From Sulfurimonas sp. (lineage in GTDB: Bacteria; Campylobacterota; Campylobacteria; Campylobacterales; Sulfurimonadaceae): 54,885 bases of DNA. This document shows positions 1-9,360 of the stretch, piece by piece. The translations under genes and the position numbers were made by a program. How positions within the stretch are numbered: position 1 is the stretch's first letter; every line of letters starts with the position of its first letter. A model generated the notes under the pieces. The model ran no database searches and was not told the origin of the DNA. It was given only the letters and a program-made list of their open reading frames with translations. The stretch spans positions 1 to 54,885 of the forward strand of contig NZ_JADGFC010000006.1 in the NCBI RefSeq assembly GCF_016744025.1. Direction: 5' to 3'.

Positions 1-1403
1 CTTTCCAATAAAACATTTTTTGCATTATTTAAAATATTTAAGATTACTTGTGAGTACTCATTTTTATGCCCTAATATTTTTGAATCTTTTATAATCATAA
101 AGTCTACTTTTATTTCATGATACTTAAGAGATGATTCTATGATAAAAAGAGCCTCTTTACATGCTGTTTCTGTTGAAAACAGTTCTTTTTCACCATGTGG
201 TTTAAAGAAATTTTGAAAGTCATTAATTGTGTTGGACATATATTGAGTAAGTTTATTGGCTTCTTCTACTTTTTCATTTAAATATTTTTTAGAAAAATTA
301 TCAAAATCATATGTCACTTTCATGTTCATAAAAATAGCTGATACCTGAGCTAAAGGTTGTCTCCACTGATGAGCAATATTACCTATCATTTCACCCATAG
401 ATGCAAGCTTAGACTGCTGTATTAGCATCTGTTCTTGGTCTAGTCTTTTATTTATCTCTTCTTGAATTTTATCTTCAAGGTTATCTATCATATTATTGAT
501 CATAACCTTTAACTCATTTAAGGTAGGGCTATCCGTTTCTTTACTCAGCCTATTTCCCATATTTCCACTTTTAATGTTTTCAAGAACTCTTGTAGCATTT
601 TTTATTAAAGCTTCATCTTTTTCAATATTATTTTGTATAGTTTGTACATTGTTATTGATTATCTTTGCCATTTCACTAAATTCATCATTTGATACAAGCT
701 TAATCTTGCTTGCTTTTTCTCTTTTGTTATTAAGATATTCAAAAAATTCTTTTAGTCCATTTTGAACAGTATGAATAGAGCAAATAATATTATTAGTTAC
801 AAGGGAACCTGTTATTATTGAGAATAGCAAAATTAAAAAGAGTGAGGAGAATACCTCGATTTTAATATCTCTTGCCTCTTCAACAGCATTATCATATGCT
901 TCTGTAGATTTATGTAGGGAATCACTTTGTATAGACAACAACTCTTTCATAAGTAAATTAAACTGTTCCCTACTTACTGTCGTTACATTGATATATGCAC
1001 CCTCTTCAAATTCTGAGTTTAGATACTGCATCGTTATACCTATTAAAGATTTATAGCTAATCCACATATTTAAAATTTCTTCATCATTATCAACAAAATC
1101 ATGCAGTTTTGCATTTAACTCATCTACAACTAATCCCAAATCTATTTCGATCGAGTTTCTAATCTTTTTATTTGGAGCCATTACAAGTGACTGACTCAAT
1201 TCCCTTATATGATACAGAGGAGTTATTATCTTTTCTTGCATATTTAACGCAGTTTGAGATTTGCTATGTACTACTTCTAATGTATCTTTATTTTGTTGAC
1301 TGATATCTATTGATTTGTAACTTACAACAATGATTGATGTCAGTAATATAAAAAAAAGAATTCTTAGTTTGAATTTTATATTTAATCTATTAATTATTTT
1401 CAT
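1..1403 (-). CDS. Sensor histidine kinase (partial, C-terminus off the window): TM, periplasmic helical region, HAMP-like region, HisKA with SMGEMIGNIAHQWRQPL
   Basis: Reverse-strand reading from ATG at 1403 (MKIINRLNIKFKLRILFFILLTSIIVVSYKS...) is open to position 1 and contains the H-box 'GNIAHQWRQPLAQVSAIFMN'. Confidence 0.85.
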   Translation of the reverse strand, partial: MKIINRLNIKFKLRILFFILLTSIIVVSYKSIDISQQNKDTLEVVHSKSQTALNMQEKIITPLYHIRELSQSLVMAPNKKIRNSIEIDLGLVVDELNAKLHDFVDNDEEILNMWISYKSLIGITMQYLNSEFEEGAYINVTTVSREQFNLLMKELLSIQSDSLHKSTEAYDNAVEEARDIKIEVFSSLFLILLFSIITGSLVTNNIICSIHTVQNGLKEFFEYLNNKREKASKIKLVSNDEFSEMAKIINNNVQTIQNNIEKDEALIKNATRVLENIKSGNMGNRLSKETDSPTLNELKVMINNMIDNLEDKIQEEINKRLDQEQMLIQQSKLASMGEMIGNIAHQWRQPLAQVSAIFMNMKVTYDFDNFSKKYLNEKVEEANKLTQYMSNTINDFQNFFKPHGEKELFSTETACKEALFIIESSLKYHEIKVDFMIIKDSKILGHKNEYSQVILNILNNAKNVLLE

Positions 1404-3045
1404 TTTCTATTCTTTGTGCTTTAATAGGTGCATGTAAGTCCTTTGGATAAGGTTTTTCACCTCGTATTGACCAATGATCTTTTGTAATTTGAATATTCCA
1501 AAGAGGAATAATTGCACCCTTATATGGTTTAAATACGACTTCTTTATTTACTGCTATAACTTTGTTTGGTGAAGGAACTCTCAGTGTGTATGCCTTATCT
1601 CTTGCTCTGTAAAGGATTTTAGAAACTATCTTTTCATATTTTTTTGTACCTATCTTAGTTTCAAAAAAGGTATTGATATATTTAGACATTAAATCATCTT
1701 TACCTATAGTTGACCAAGCACTATCATTTTCATAAATAAAAAATACTGTCCATGGATTTGCATAGTACCAATCATCATCACCCCATATAAGAAGATCCCA
1801 TTCCTTGGTATTTTTAGATTTATTAGTCGTTAAAAGTTGAGCATATATGTCTTTTTCACTATTGGTTATAGTGTAGTTTAGTGTAACTCCATACTCTCTT
1901 AGCTGGTATTCTATTCCCTTCCATAAAAACATAAAACGATCTTGAGTGAAAACATTTAATTGAAGTCCACTAAGCAGTTCAATCATTTTATCTTTTGAAA
2001 ATTTACTATCATTTACTTCACAGTTCTCTAATACTTTTTTAACTATCTTATAGTTAACCGATGTAGCAAAAGGAGAAAAAAATCCTTCATTTTTATAAAC
2101 AAAATTCAGTAGATTTTCTTGATTAATTGCTTGGTTTAGGGCAACTCTTAATTCTGTATTTCTTAATTTTTTATTTCCATTAATAAGATTGAAAAAAACT
2201 ATAAAATTATTAGTAGATTCACTAATAATAAGCTTTGCATATTTTGATCTTAAAACTTCAATTTTTTTGTTAAATGGTATCGGTACAATATCTAGTTTAC
2301 CTTCTTCTTGGGTAATCATTTTGATTGCTTCATTTGTATTTAGCTGTGTATATACTGTAACTCTTTTTATTTTTGGAAAATCTGCATTCCAGTAGTAAGG
2401 ATTAGCCTCAAGTTCAAGTTTAGAGGTTTGTTTTTCACCCAAAGCAAAACCTTGAGCAAGGATATAAGGTCCCATGCCAAAAGGTCCTGGAGCTTGTATG
2501 GCAGAACCTGTTTCTGCTCCTTTGAAACCATATGTATCTAAATATTTTTTAGAGTAAAAGTATATCCTTGCTAAGTCTGAAAAAAACATCTCATACTTTT
2601 GCTTTAGGAGTATTTTAAATCTATGTTTGTCTAGCTTAATAACATCAAAATCAATATTATCTATATTTGTATAAAGTATAGGAGATTTTTTAAAATAGTC
2701 TAAATTTTCTACTACAGAATCTGTATCAAAGTCAGTTCCATCTTGAAACTTCAAACCTTCTCTAAGCTCAAACTCATAAGTATAATCATCAACTCTTGTA
2801 TGAGTTTTGGCAAGATCATAAACCCAACCTTTATTATTATCGGATGAACGTATAAGTCCAGCATTTGTATTTTTTGCAATATATGAATAGGGAATACTTG
2901 GAAGAAATATATTTATATGAGATTTTGGATGAAGTTTTTCGACAACTCTTTGGGAAGAAGAATCATCGATAAACTTTAAGGGCTTTATTACTACGGCGTT
3001 CAAGTTATCAAGTAATAAAATAAAAAATAAAAAATATTTAAACAA
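1390..3045 (-). CDS. Periplasmic solute-binding protein, family 5 (peptide/nickel type), probably a sensory accessory protein
   Basis: Signal peptide; SBP_bac_5-like text (YTYEFELREGLKFQDGTDFDTDSVVENLDYF...); overlaps the histidine kinase and RR ORFs; no permease genes nearby. Confidence 0.8.
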   Translation of the reverse strand: MFKYFLFFILLLDNLNAVVIKPLKFIDDSSSQRVVEKLHPKSHINIFLPSIPYSYIAKNTNAGLIRSSDNNKGWVYDLAKTHTRVDDYTYEFELREGLKFQDGTDFDTDSVVENLDYFKKSPILYTNIDNIDFDVIKLDKHRFKILLKQKYEMFFSDLARIYFYSKKYLDTYGFKGAETGSAIQAPGPFGMGPYILAQGFALGEKQTSKLELEANPYYWNADFPKIKRVTVYTQLNTNEAIKMITQEEGKLDIVPIPFNKKIEVLRSKYAKLIISESTNNFIVFFNLINGNKKLRNTELRVALNQAINQENLLNFVYKNEGFFSPFATSVNYKIVKKVLENCEVNDSKFSKDKMIELLSGLQLNVFTQDRFMFLWKGIEYQLREYGVTLNYTITNSEKDIYAQLLTTNKSKNTKEWDLLIWGDDDWYYANPWTVFFIYENDSAWSTIGKDDLMSKYINTFFETKIGTKKYEKIVSKILYRARDKAYTLRVPSPNKVIAVNKEVVFKPYKGAIIPLWNIQITKDHWSIRGEKPYPKDLHAPIKAQRIENENN

Positions 3046-3724
3046 GTCGATATCCTACTCCAGAAAGATTAAAAATTATATCAGTAGGTATTTTCTTTCT
3101 AAGGTTTCTCACTAAGGAACGCAATGCACTGTCTGTCATCACATCATCTCCCCAGACATACTCTTGTAACTCTTCATAGGTAACTATTCTATTTTGATTT
3201 GAAATCAATACTTCAAAAAAACACATCTCTTTTTTGTTTAGAATAATATGATTTTCTTTATAAAGTAATTCTTTTTTATCATAGTCGTAAATATAATCTT
3301 TATCAACTTTTAAAACTTCTATCATATTAACATCTATTAAAGCGACGCATTTTTCCAAGGTGTTTAAAAGATCTTCTAAAATAAGAGGTTTTACTATGTA
3401 CTTTTCCATATGCAACTCGACTGCATCTAGAAGGTACTCTTTATCTGTATGAGCAGTTATCATAACAACAGGAACTTTTTTATTTTCTGCTCTTACTTTT
3501 TTAATAAACTCTATCCCATTTAGAATAGGCATATGTATATCACTTAAAATGATATCTGGTTTTTTATCTTTATATATCTCAAAAGCTTCTTGCCCATTTG
3601 AAGCTTGATAAACCTCTTTGGCATAGTAACCCAAAGAGTCTGCAATATTTTTTCTTATACCTATTTCATCTTCAGCATAAAGAATACTCAAATTTTGAAG
3701 TCTTATAATAAATTCATTTTGCAT
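3038..3724 (-). CDS. OmpR-family response regulator (REC + winged helix)
   Basis: LYAEDEIGIRKNIADSL...DIILSDIHMPILNGIEF...VKPL; C-terminal wHTH 'YEELQEYVWGDDVMTDSALRSLVRNLRKKIP'. Confidence 0.92.
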   Translation of the reverse strand: MQNEFIIRLQNLSILYAEDEIGIRKNIADSLGYYAKEVYQASNGQEAFEIYKDKKPDIILSDIHMPILNGIEFIKKVRAENKKVPVVMITAHTDKEYLLDAVELHMEKYIVKPLILEDLLNTLEKCVALIDVNMIEVLKVDKDYIYDYDKKELLYKENHIILNKKEMCFFEVLISNQNRIVTYEELQEYVWGDDVMTDSALRSLVRNLRKKIPTDIIFNLSGVGYRLV

Positions 3725-3760
3725 AAGATACTCCTATATATTAATTGTACTATTTTGTCT

Positions 3761-4321
3761 TTAATGTTTGGCTTTAACTAAACCATTTAAAGCATTTGAC
3801 TTAATATATCTAAGTAAATATTCTGATTCTTCTGCATCTATTTTAGCAAAACCCTTCATAGGCTCAAATAATGCTTCCCACTCTAACATACTGTGATGTG
3901 GAACTTGTGGAGCGGCATGACATACAGAACACATATCGAAGTAAAATTCTTCTTGTTCTTCCCATACCTCACTACTTGTTGCAGTTAAAGAATCTGTTTG
4001 CATTGAACCACTTAATTCTATTTCATTGTCACTTTTTGTACTTACCTTAAAGCCTTCATCTAAAGTAGCAATCAAAAGTTCTTTATTTTTAGTAGAATAT
4101 AGTTTTGAGCCAAAAAGAAAACCTTTTAGCACAACTTGTGTATTTTCACCTTTTTCTTTGAGAACCTTAACCGGTACACCTAAAAAAAGTTTAGCAACTT
4201 TGCCATCCTTTGATTTTAGAGATGTATCACTTAGCAGTACATACTTTTCACTAGCACTTACTTGGACAAAAAGTCCAAGTAAAAGCAGTGAGAAGACTGA
4301 AGTTTTTAGCCACTTACTCAT
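3761..4321 (-). CDS. Monohaem c-type cytochrome partner of the TorA-like reductase (SH3-like N-terminal part, one CxxCH)
   Basis: Signal peptide, single haem motif CSVCH, directly downstream of the reductase; resembles the Campylobacter Cj0265-type arrangement. Confidence 0.75.
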   Translation of the reverse strand: MSKWLKTSVFSLLLLGLFVQVSASEKYVLLSDTSLKSKDGKVAKLFLGVPVKVLKEKGENTQVVLKGFLFGSKLYSTKNKELLIATLDEGFKVSTKSDNEIELSGSMQTDSLTATSSEVWEEQEEFYFDMCSVCHAAPQVPHHSMLEWEALFEPMKGFAKIDAEESEYLLRYIKSNALNGLVKAKH

Positions 4322-4322
4322 C

Positions 4323-6731
4323 TTAAGCTCCTAATATTTTTGGTGCGCTGTATGCCAAGTTTGGTTTAACTACACCTGCTTTTCTTATAGAAACTAAAAC
4401 TGTGTTTGCAGTTGTTGCTTGTGCCATTTGAGATGTAGGACGTGATGAAGTAAGTAAATTCGCTTGACCACTATTACATCTAGTTTTATTTTCTGTAGCG
4501 TCTTCAGGAGAATACCAAGCACCCTCTTCTATAGCAACAACACCATCTCTAATTGTTTTAGTTACAACAACACCTGCTAAAACAGCTCCTCTATCATTAT
4601 AAACTTCTACTATCTCGCCATCTTTTACACCAAATTTCTTAGCATCATTTGGAGAGATTCTAATTGGTTCTCTACCTTGAACCTTATGTAGGTTTTGTAC
4701 CCAAGTATTATCTAACTGAGAGTGAACTCTGTATGTTGGATGCGGAGAAACTAAGTGTAATGGATACTTTTTAGTTAACTCTTCATTTCCTAACCACTCT
4801 GCTGGTTCCATCCACATTGGGTGACCTTTAAAGTCGTCATATCCAAAACTAGCAAACTTATCAGAGAAGATTTGAATCTTTCCAGTTTCTGTTTTTAAAG
4901 GATTTTTAACTGGGTCATTTCTAAATGCTGAGTGTCTTACATACTTTCTAGCACTATCAGGCACATCATATTTAACAACACCTTTAGCCCAAAACTCTTT
5001 AAAAGAAATCTTCATTGTTTTCTTCGCATAACTTCTAGCATATAGTTTTTCTATCCACTGTAATGTAGTTCTGCCCTTAGTAAAGTTTTTCTCTTTACCA
5101 AATCTTTTTGATAGTTGTGCAAAAATCCAATAATCATCTTTTGATTCATATCTTGCATCTATAACTTTTTTCATTGCAAACACTCTATCATTTGAGTAAG
5201 ACATACCAGATGTAATATCATCTCTTTCCATAGTTGTTGTAGCTGGTAAGATAATATCAGACATTTTTGCAGTTGGAGTCCACCAAGGATCAACTGTAAT
5301 AACTGTATCAAGTGTTCTCATTGCGCCAACTAACTCATTAATATCTGGTTGATGACTAACAGGTGAAGCACCAGCACTTAGCATAACTTCAACCTTAGGA
5401 TAAGTAACCTTACCACCTTTAAATGTAACTGTTTTACCAGGATTTAAAATTAAATCACTCATTCTAGATGCTGGGATATTGATATTTACTTTATTACCAC
5501 CACCTTGACTCATACCACCAACAGTAGTTTTACCAGATGCTGCGTCTCCACCACCTGCATAATGCATAGAAAAACCGAAACCTCCACCAGGAAGACCAAT
5601 TTGTCCTATCATAGATGCTAGTGTAATAATAGACCAGTCTACTTGCTCACCGTGATGTGCTCTTTGCATAGCCCAGTTACCAGCGATGAATGTTCTGTTT
5701 GAAACCATAGTATCAGCTAATTCTCTAATAGTACTAGCAGAGATTTCTGTTAATTTTGCAGCCCACTCAGGAGTTTTTGCTACGCCATCTTCTTTACCTA
5801 ATAGGTATGGTAAAAATTTGTCAAAACCATGCGTATATTTTTTAATAAATGCAGAATCATATTTTTTAGATGTATATAGATAGTTCATCATACCCATCAT
5901 TAAAGCAACATCTGTATTTGGTCTAATTTTAATCCAATCAGCTCCGAATTCTTGTGCAGATTTTGTATAAATAGGATCAATAGAAATAAATTTGATTCCT
6001 GCTTTTTTATACTCTTCATATGCATCTATATTTCTATGATTTGGAACAGCCCAACCAATTCTATTTGTTTTATAAAGGTCAGTTCCCCATAAAATCATCA
6101 CCTTAGTATTTGCTATGATTTGTTCATGTGCAGTTTGAATAGAATAAACTTCCATATCTCCTACAATTACAGGATTAGTTGGACCAGCAGCACCATTTGA
6201 GTACTCACCAGAAGTACCAACAGCACCACCAATTTGATTTAAGAATCTACCAGCCATTGCATTTGGTTTAAATGCACCAGGATGAGCCCAACCAGAATAA
6301 CAAGAGTTATAAATAGCCTTGTTTCCATTTTTCTTTTGTGCTTTTTTAATAGCTTTAGTTGCTAAATCTAAGGCAGTATCCCAAGAAACTCTAACAAATT
6401 CTTCTTTACCTCTTAAGTCGCCTCTATCTTTACCCTCTAAATAACTTTTTCTAACACAAGGATACTTAACTCTAGAGTCAGTCATAACTCTATCAGTGAT
6501 ACCTTTCATCATAGCAGTTGGGTTAGCATCTGAATCCAATTGAGGAGTAATATCTACAATTTTTCCTTCTCTAACATGTGCGAAAAATGGACCAAAATGT
6601 GAAGCATGTGGAATCTTCACTGTTCTAACTGCAAACTCTTTTGCCATAGCACCACTCATCGTTCCACTACCTATAACAGCCGCTGCACCTACAGCACTTG
6701 TTTTTAAAAAACCTCTTCTTGAAGTATCCAT
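4323..6731 (-). CDS. torA: Tat-exported molybdopterin TMAO/DMSO/BSO-type reductase; the ORF extends to 6839 but the likely start is ATG at 6731
   Basis: MDTSRRGFLKTSAVGAAAVIGSG Tat signal; molybdopterin oxidoreductase motifs (MILWGTDLYKTNRIGW, VTVDPWWTPTAKMSDIILPATTTMERDDI). Confidence 0.85.
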   Translation of the reverse strand: MDTSRRGFLKTSAVGAAAVIGSGTMSGAMAKEFAVRTVKIPHASHFGPFFAHVREGKIVDITPQLDSDANPTAMMKGITDRVMTDSRVKYPCVRKSYLEGKDRGDLRGKEEFVRVSWDTALDLATKAIKKAQKKNGNKAIYNSCYSGWAHPGAFKPNAMAGRFLNQIGGAVGTSGEYSNGAAGPTNPVIVGDMEVYSIQTAHEQIIANTKVMILWGTDLYKTNRIGWAVPNHRNIDAYEEYKKAGIKFISIDPIYTKSAQEFGADWIKIRPNTDVALMMGMMNYLYTSKKYDSAFIKKYTHGFDKFLPYLLGKEDGVAKTPEWAAKLTEISASTIRELADTMVSNRTFIAGNWAMQRAHHGEQVDWSIITLASMIGQIGLPGGGFGFSMHYAGGGDAASGKTTVGGMSQGGGNKVNINIPASRMSDLILNPGKTVTFKGGKVTYPKVEVMLSAGASPVSHQPDINELVGAMRTLDTVITVDPWWTPTAKMSDIILPATTTMERDDITSGMSYSNDRVFAMKKVIDARYESKDDYWIFAQLSKRFGKEKNFTKGRTTLQWIEKLYARSYAKKTMKISFKEFWAKGVVKYDVPDSARKYVRHSAFRNDPVKNPLKTETGKIQIFSDKFASFGYDDFKGHPMWMEPAEWLGNEELTKKYPLHLVSPHPTYRVHSQLDNTWVQNLHKVQGREPIRISPNDAKKFGVKDGEIVEVYNDRGAVLAGVVVTKTIRDGVVAIEEGAWYSPEDATENKTRCNSGQANLLTSSRPTSQMAQATTANTVLVSIRKAGVVKPNLAYSAPKILGA

Positions 6732-6771
6732 ATTATCATTCCTTGCTATTAATTTTAAAAATACTAACAAG

Positions 6772-6793
6772 AATAAGTAGCAAATAAGTCGAA
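6772..6793 (-). promoter_or_regulatory. Candidate response-regulator operator upstream of the torA-like gene
   Basis: Minus strand reads TTCGACTTATTTGCTACTTATT, identical to the copy at 6910-6931; internal ACTTATT repeated at 11-bp spacing. Confidence 0.6.
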
Positions 6794-6909
6794 TAACTAA
6801 TCTTCTTGTACTTCTGCATAAATTAATCAATAGAAGCATTTTTACATACTATATATATGAGATTAATCATCTAAGCAAATGTAAACAAATTGTCTATATA
6901 TTTTAATCT

Positions 6910-6931
6910 TTCGACTTATTTGCTACTTATT
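6910..6931 (+). promoter_or_regulatory. Candidate response-regulator operator upstream of the porin gene
   Basis: TTCGACTTATTTGCTACTTATT, perfect inverted copy of 6772-6793. Confidence 0.6.
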
Positions 6932-7010
6932 TTTTATAATCTTTGAGCATGAAACAAAGACTAATAAGCTTTTGTTAGTTTAAAGTTCAATTTTAAAAGA
7001 GGATGAGATT

Positions 7011-8213
7011 ATGAAAAGTACAAAACTAAGTTTAGTAGCTACTATAGCTATTATGGGAATGTTTTCTGGGGTAAATGCAAATGAGTTTGATGAGGCATTT
7101 ACAAAAGGTACCCTTACTGGAGATGCAACTGTCACATATGAGACAAGAGATCAAAAAGACGACGATAAAGGTGCATATTATACTGATGAAGCATATTCAG
7201 TTGCTTCTGCTGAGTTAATTTACAAGACTGCTAAATTTTATGACTTCTCACTTACTTATGGTATGAGAGGATATAAAGTACTTTGGGAAGATGATGCTAA
7301 CAGTGCACCTGCTAACGGTACTGGTGATGCAAGTTCAAGATTTTATAATATTGATGGTGGAGATACTGCACAAATAAGCAATGCTTACCTTGCATATAAT
7401 ACAAAGATTATTGATGCGAAATTTGGTCGTCAAAAAATATCTGGTGATTGGATAAATAAAACTCACGATGCTGTTAATATCACAGTAAATCCAATGGAAA
7501 AACTTGCAGTTGGGCTTATTTGGACAAATACTAAAGATATGAGAGTATTAGCAAGAGATTTACGTGCTTTAAACAATGATATCAACGGAAATGATGGTAT
7601 TTATAAGCTTGATGTAACTTATAAAATAATGGATTCTCTAAAAGCAACAGCTTATGCTCTACATGCTCCAACTAGCCACTCAGTATATGGTGGTAAAGTT
7701 ATGTTAGATTCAAAAGCAAATGATGTTAGCTTCGGTGGTTTTGCTCACTATATGCAGACAGACGAAATTGCTAAGAATACAGATGGTTCAGCTAAAGACG
7801 ATGGTTCTATGTACTACGCAAAAGCTTACGTAGGATACTCAGGAGTAACAGCAGCATTAGGATATATCAAAACAGGTAAAGATGCTGGTTGGGCTTCTGC
7901 TAATGCAGCTGGTGAGACTATCGATCCATTCGAAGAAGGTGATGCCCTATTTTATGTTGACGCTGCTACTACATATGCAACACTTTCAACAACTCTAGCT
8001 GGAGTAAGCTTAAGTGGTATTTACGGTATGTCAGAATATAGTGCTTCTAAAGGTTCAGATACATTAAAAGAAAATGAATTTTGTTTATGGGCTGGTTATG
8101 ACTTAACTAAACAGTTAAACCTAAGTGCAATCGTAACTCTTTTATCAGTAGATGATGATGCTCCTAATAGTGACATGACTCAATTAAGTTCAACACTAAC
8201 TTACAAGTTTTAA
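7011..8213 (+). CDS. Outer-membrane porin (Opr/OprD-like beta barrel)
   Basis: Signal peptide (MKSTKLSLVATIAIMGMFSGVNA), alternating beta-strand pattern, aromatic C-terminus ending TLTYKF. Confidence 0.8.
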   Translation: MKSTKLSLVATIAIMGMFSGVNANEFDEAFTKGTLTGDATVTYETRDQKDDDKGAYYTDEAYSVASAELIYKTAKFYDFSLTYGMRGYKVLWEDDANSAPANGTGDASSRFYNIDGGDTAQISNAYLAYNTKIIDAKFGRQKISGDWINKTHDAVNITVNPMEKLAVGLIWTNTKDMRVLARDLRALNNDINGNDGIYKLDVTYKIMDSLKATAYALHAPTSHSVYGGKVMLDSKANDVSFGGFAHYMQTDEIAKNTDGSAKDDGSMYYAKAYVGYSGVTAALGYIKTGKDAGWASANAAGETIDPFEEGDALFYVDAATTYATLSTTLAGVSLSGIYGMSEYSASKGSDTLKENEFCLWAGYDLTKQLNLSAIVTLLSVDDDAPNSDMTQLSSTLTYKF

Positions 8214-8234
8214 TCACAAGACTTTAATACTAAA

Positions 8235-8256
8235 CAGAGATGCCCTTGCATCTCTG
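8235..8256. terminator. Perfect 9-bp stem-loop downstream of the porin gene, candidate terminator
   Basis: CAGAGATGC-CCTT-GCATCTCTG; no strong T-run on the + strand. Confidence 0.5.
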
Positions 8257-8264
8257 CTCCATAC

Positions 8265-8377
8265 AGACTATATATAGATACGGTTTAAGAGACAGAGCAA
8301 ACAAAACAATTTTTTACACTCATTCTTTCTCCTGAAATTGATAATTTTTTTGCTTAAACCGTATCTCTATATAGTCT
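8265..8377. repeat. 113-bp element bounded by 25-bp inverted repeats (one mismatch)
   Basis: AGACTATATATAGATACGGTTTAAG (8265-8289) versus CTTAAACCGTATCTCTATATAGTCT (8353-8377). Confidence 0.85.
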
Positions 8378-8413
8378 AGCTTAAGGTAATATTTTTATGC
8401 TAAAATATACTTA

Positions 8414-9355
8414 ATGACAAATACAAAACTACTAGAACAATTTCGTTCATTTTATTTTAGAAATTATCCAGATGATATGGAAATTCAAATCGAGTACTTT
8501 GCCATCTTTGGTGGTCTTGGTTTAGAAATAGATACAACAAAACCAATAGCCTTTCTTATAGAAGAACATATCCTCCAAAACTTTAACTATCTCAATGAAA
8601 AAATAGAGCAACTAACATTAAACGAACCAAATAATAAAAGACTTTTAACTGCACTTGCTGTTGGAGATAGAAGAATCTTTTCTGCTTTTAATAGAGCTGG
8701 ACTAAACAATGGAAATGGTGGAGGCGCACTTAATTATCTTCAAGAAAAAGGTCTATTACAGATAGAATATTCAAGAGAAGAGTCTGCAAAAAGCTTAAAC
8801 CCAAAAGGCAAACTAAAAAAAGAGATAGCAAGACATAGAATATCTCATAAAGTTCTCTTTACTTACCCATTTATCAGATTCTGGTTTTACTTTATTAACC
8901 CACATATACAAGAAATTAAGAATGGAGATTATGAAAAATTATTTAAGAGTTTTGAGACTAAACAAAACAGTTATACAAGTTTAGTTTTTGAAGAGCTTTC
9001 CGAAGTACTACTTAACTATAATCTTCGAGATGCACAGATACTAAGTTCAGGCAGTTACTGGGATGCTAAAATAGAGATAGATATACTAACTATTACTGAT
9101 GATGATAAAGTTTATGTTGGAGAGTGTAAGTGGACTAATCATCGTGTAAATAAAAAAGAGTTACATAAACTTCAAGAAAAGTGTGAAAGATTAGAGATTG
9201 AACCTTCTCAAACAATACTTTTTTCTAAGAGAGGTTTCTCAAAAGAGTTAAAACTATCTCAGGGAAAAGATTTAGCACTTTATAGTTGTAAACATTTTGA
9301 AGCACTTGTAAAAAATGCTTCAAATACAGAACTTATAGATAATTTGTTTAGTTAA
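8414..9355 (+). CDS. DUF234-type protein with a PD-(D/E)XK-like C-terminus; no ATPase domain in the ORF
   Basis: RRIFSAFNRAGLNNGNGGGALNYLQEKGLL (wHTH-like) and YWDAKIEIDILTITDDDKVYVGECKWTN (D...ExK). Confidence 0.65.
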   Translation: MTNTKLLEQFRSFYFRNYPDDMEIQIEYFAIFGGLGLEIDTTKPIAFLIEEHILQNFNYLNEKIEQLTLNEPNNKRLLTALAVGDRRIFSAFNRAGLNNGNGGGALNYLQEKGLLQIEYSREESAKSLNPKGKLKKEIARHRISHKVLFTYPFIRFWFYFINPHIQEIKNGDYEKLFKSFETKQNSYTSLVFEELSEVLLNYNLRDAQILSSGSYWDAKIEIDILTITDDDKVYVGECKWTNHRVNKKELHKLQEKCERLEIEPSQTILFSKRGFSKELKLSQGKDLALYSCKHFEALVKNASNTELIDNLFS

Positions 9356-9360
9356 ACTCT

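Noticed and set aside
496-765. 89-aa + strand ORF
   Set aside because: Antisense to the histidine kinase coding region with low-complexity hydrophobic translation; a by-product of AT-rich coding on the other strand.
4026-4334. 102-aa + strand ORF
   Set aside because: Antisense to the cytochrome c gene, no RBS or domain signal.
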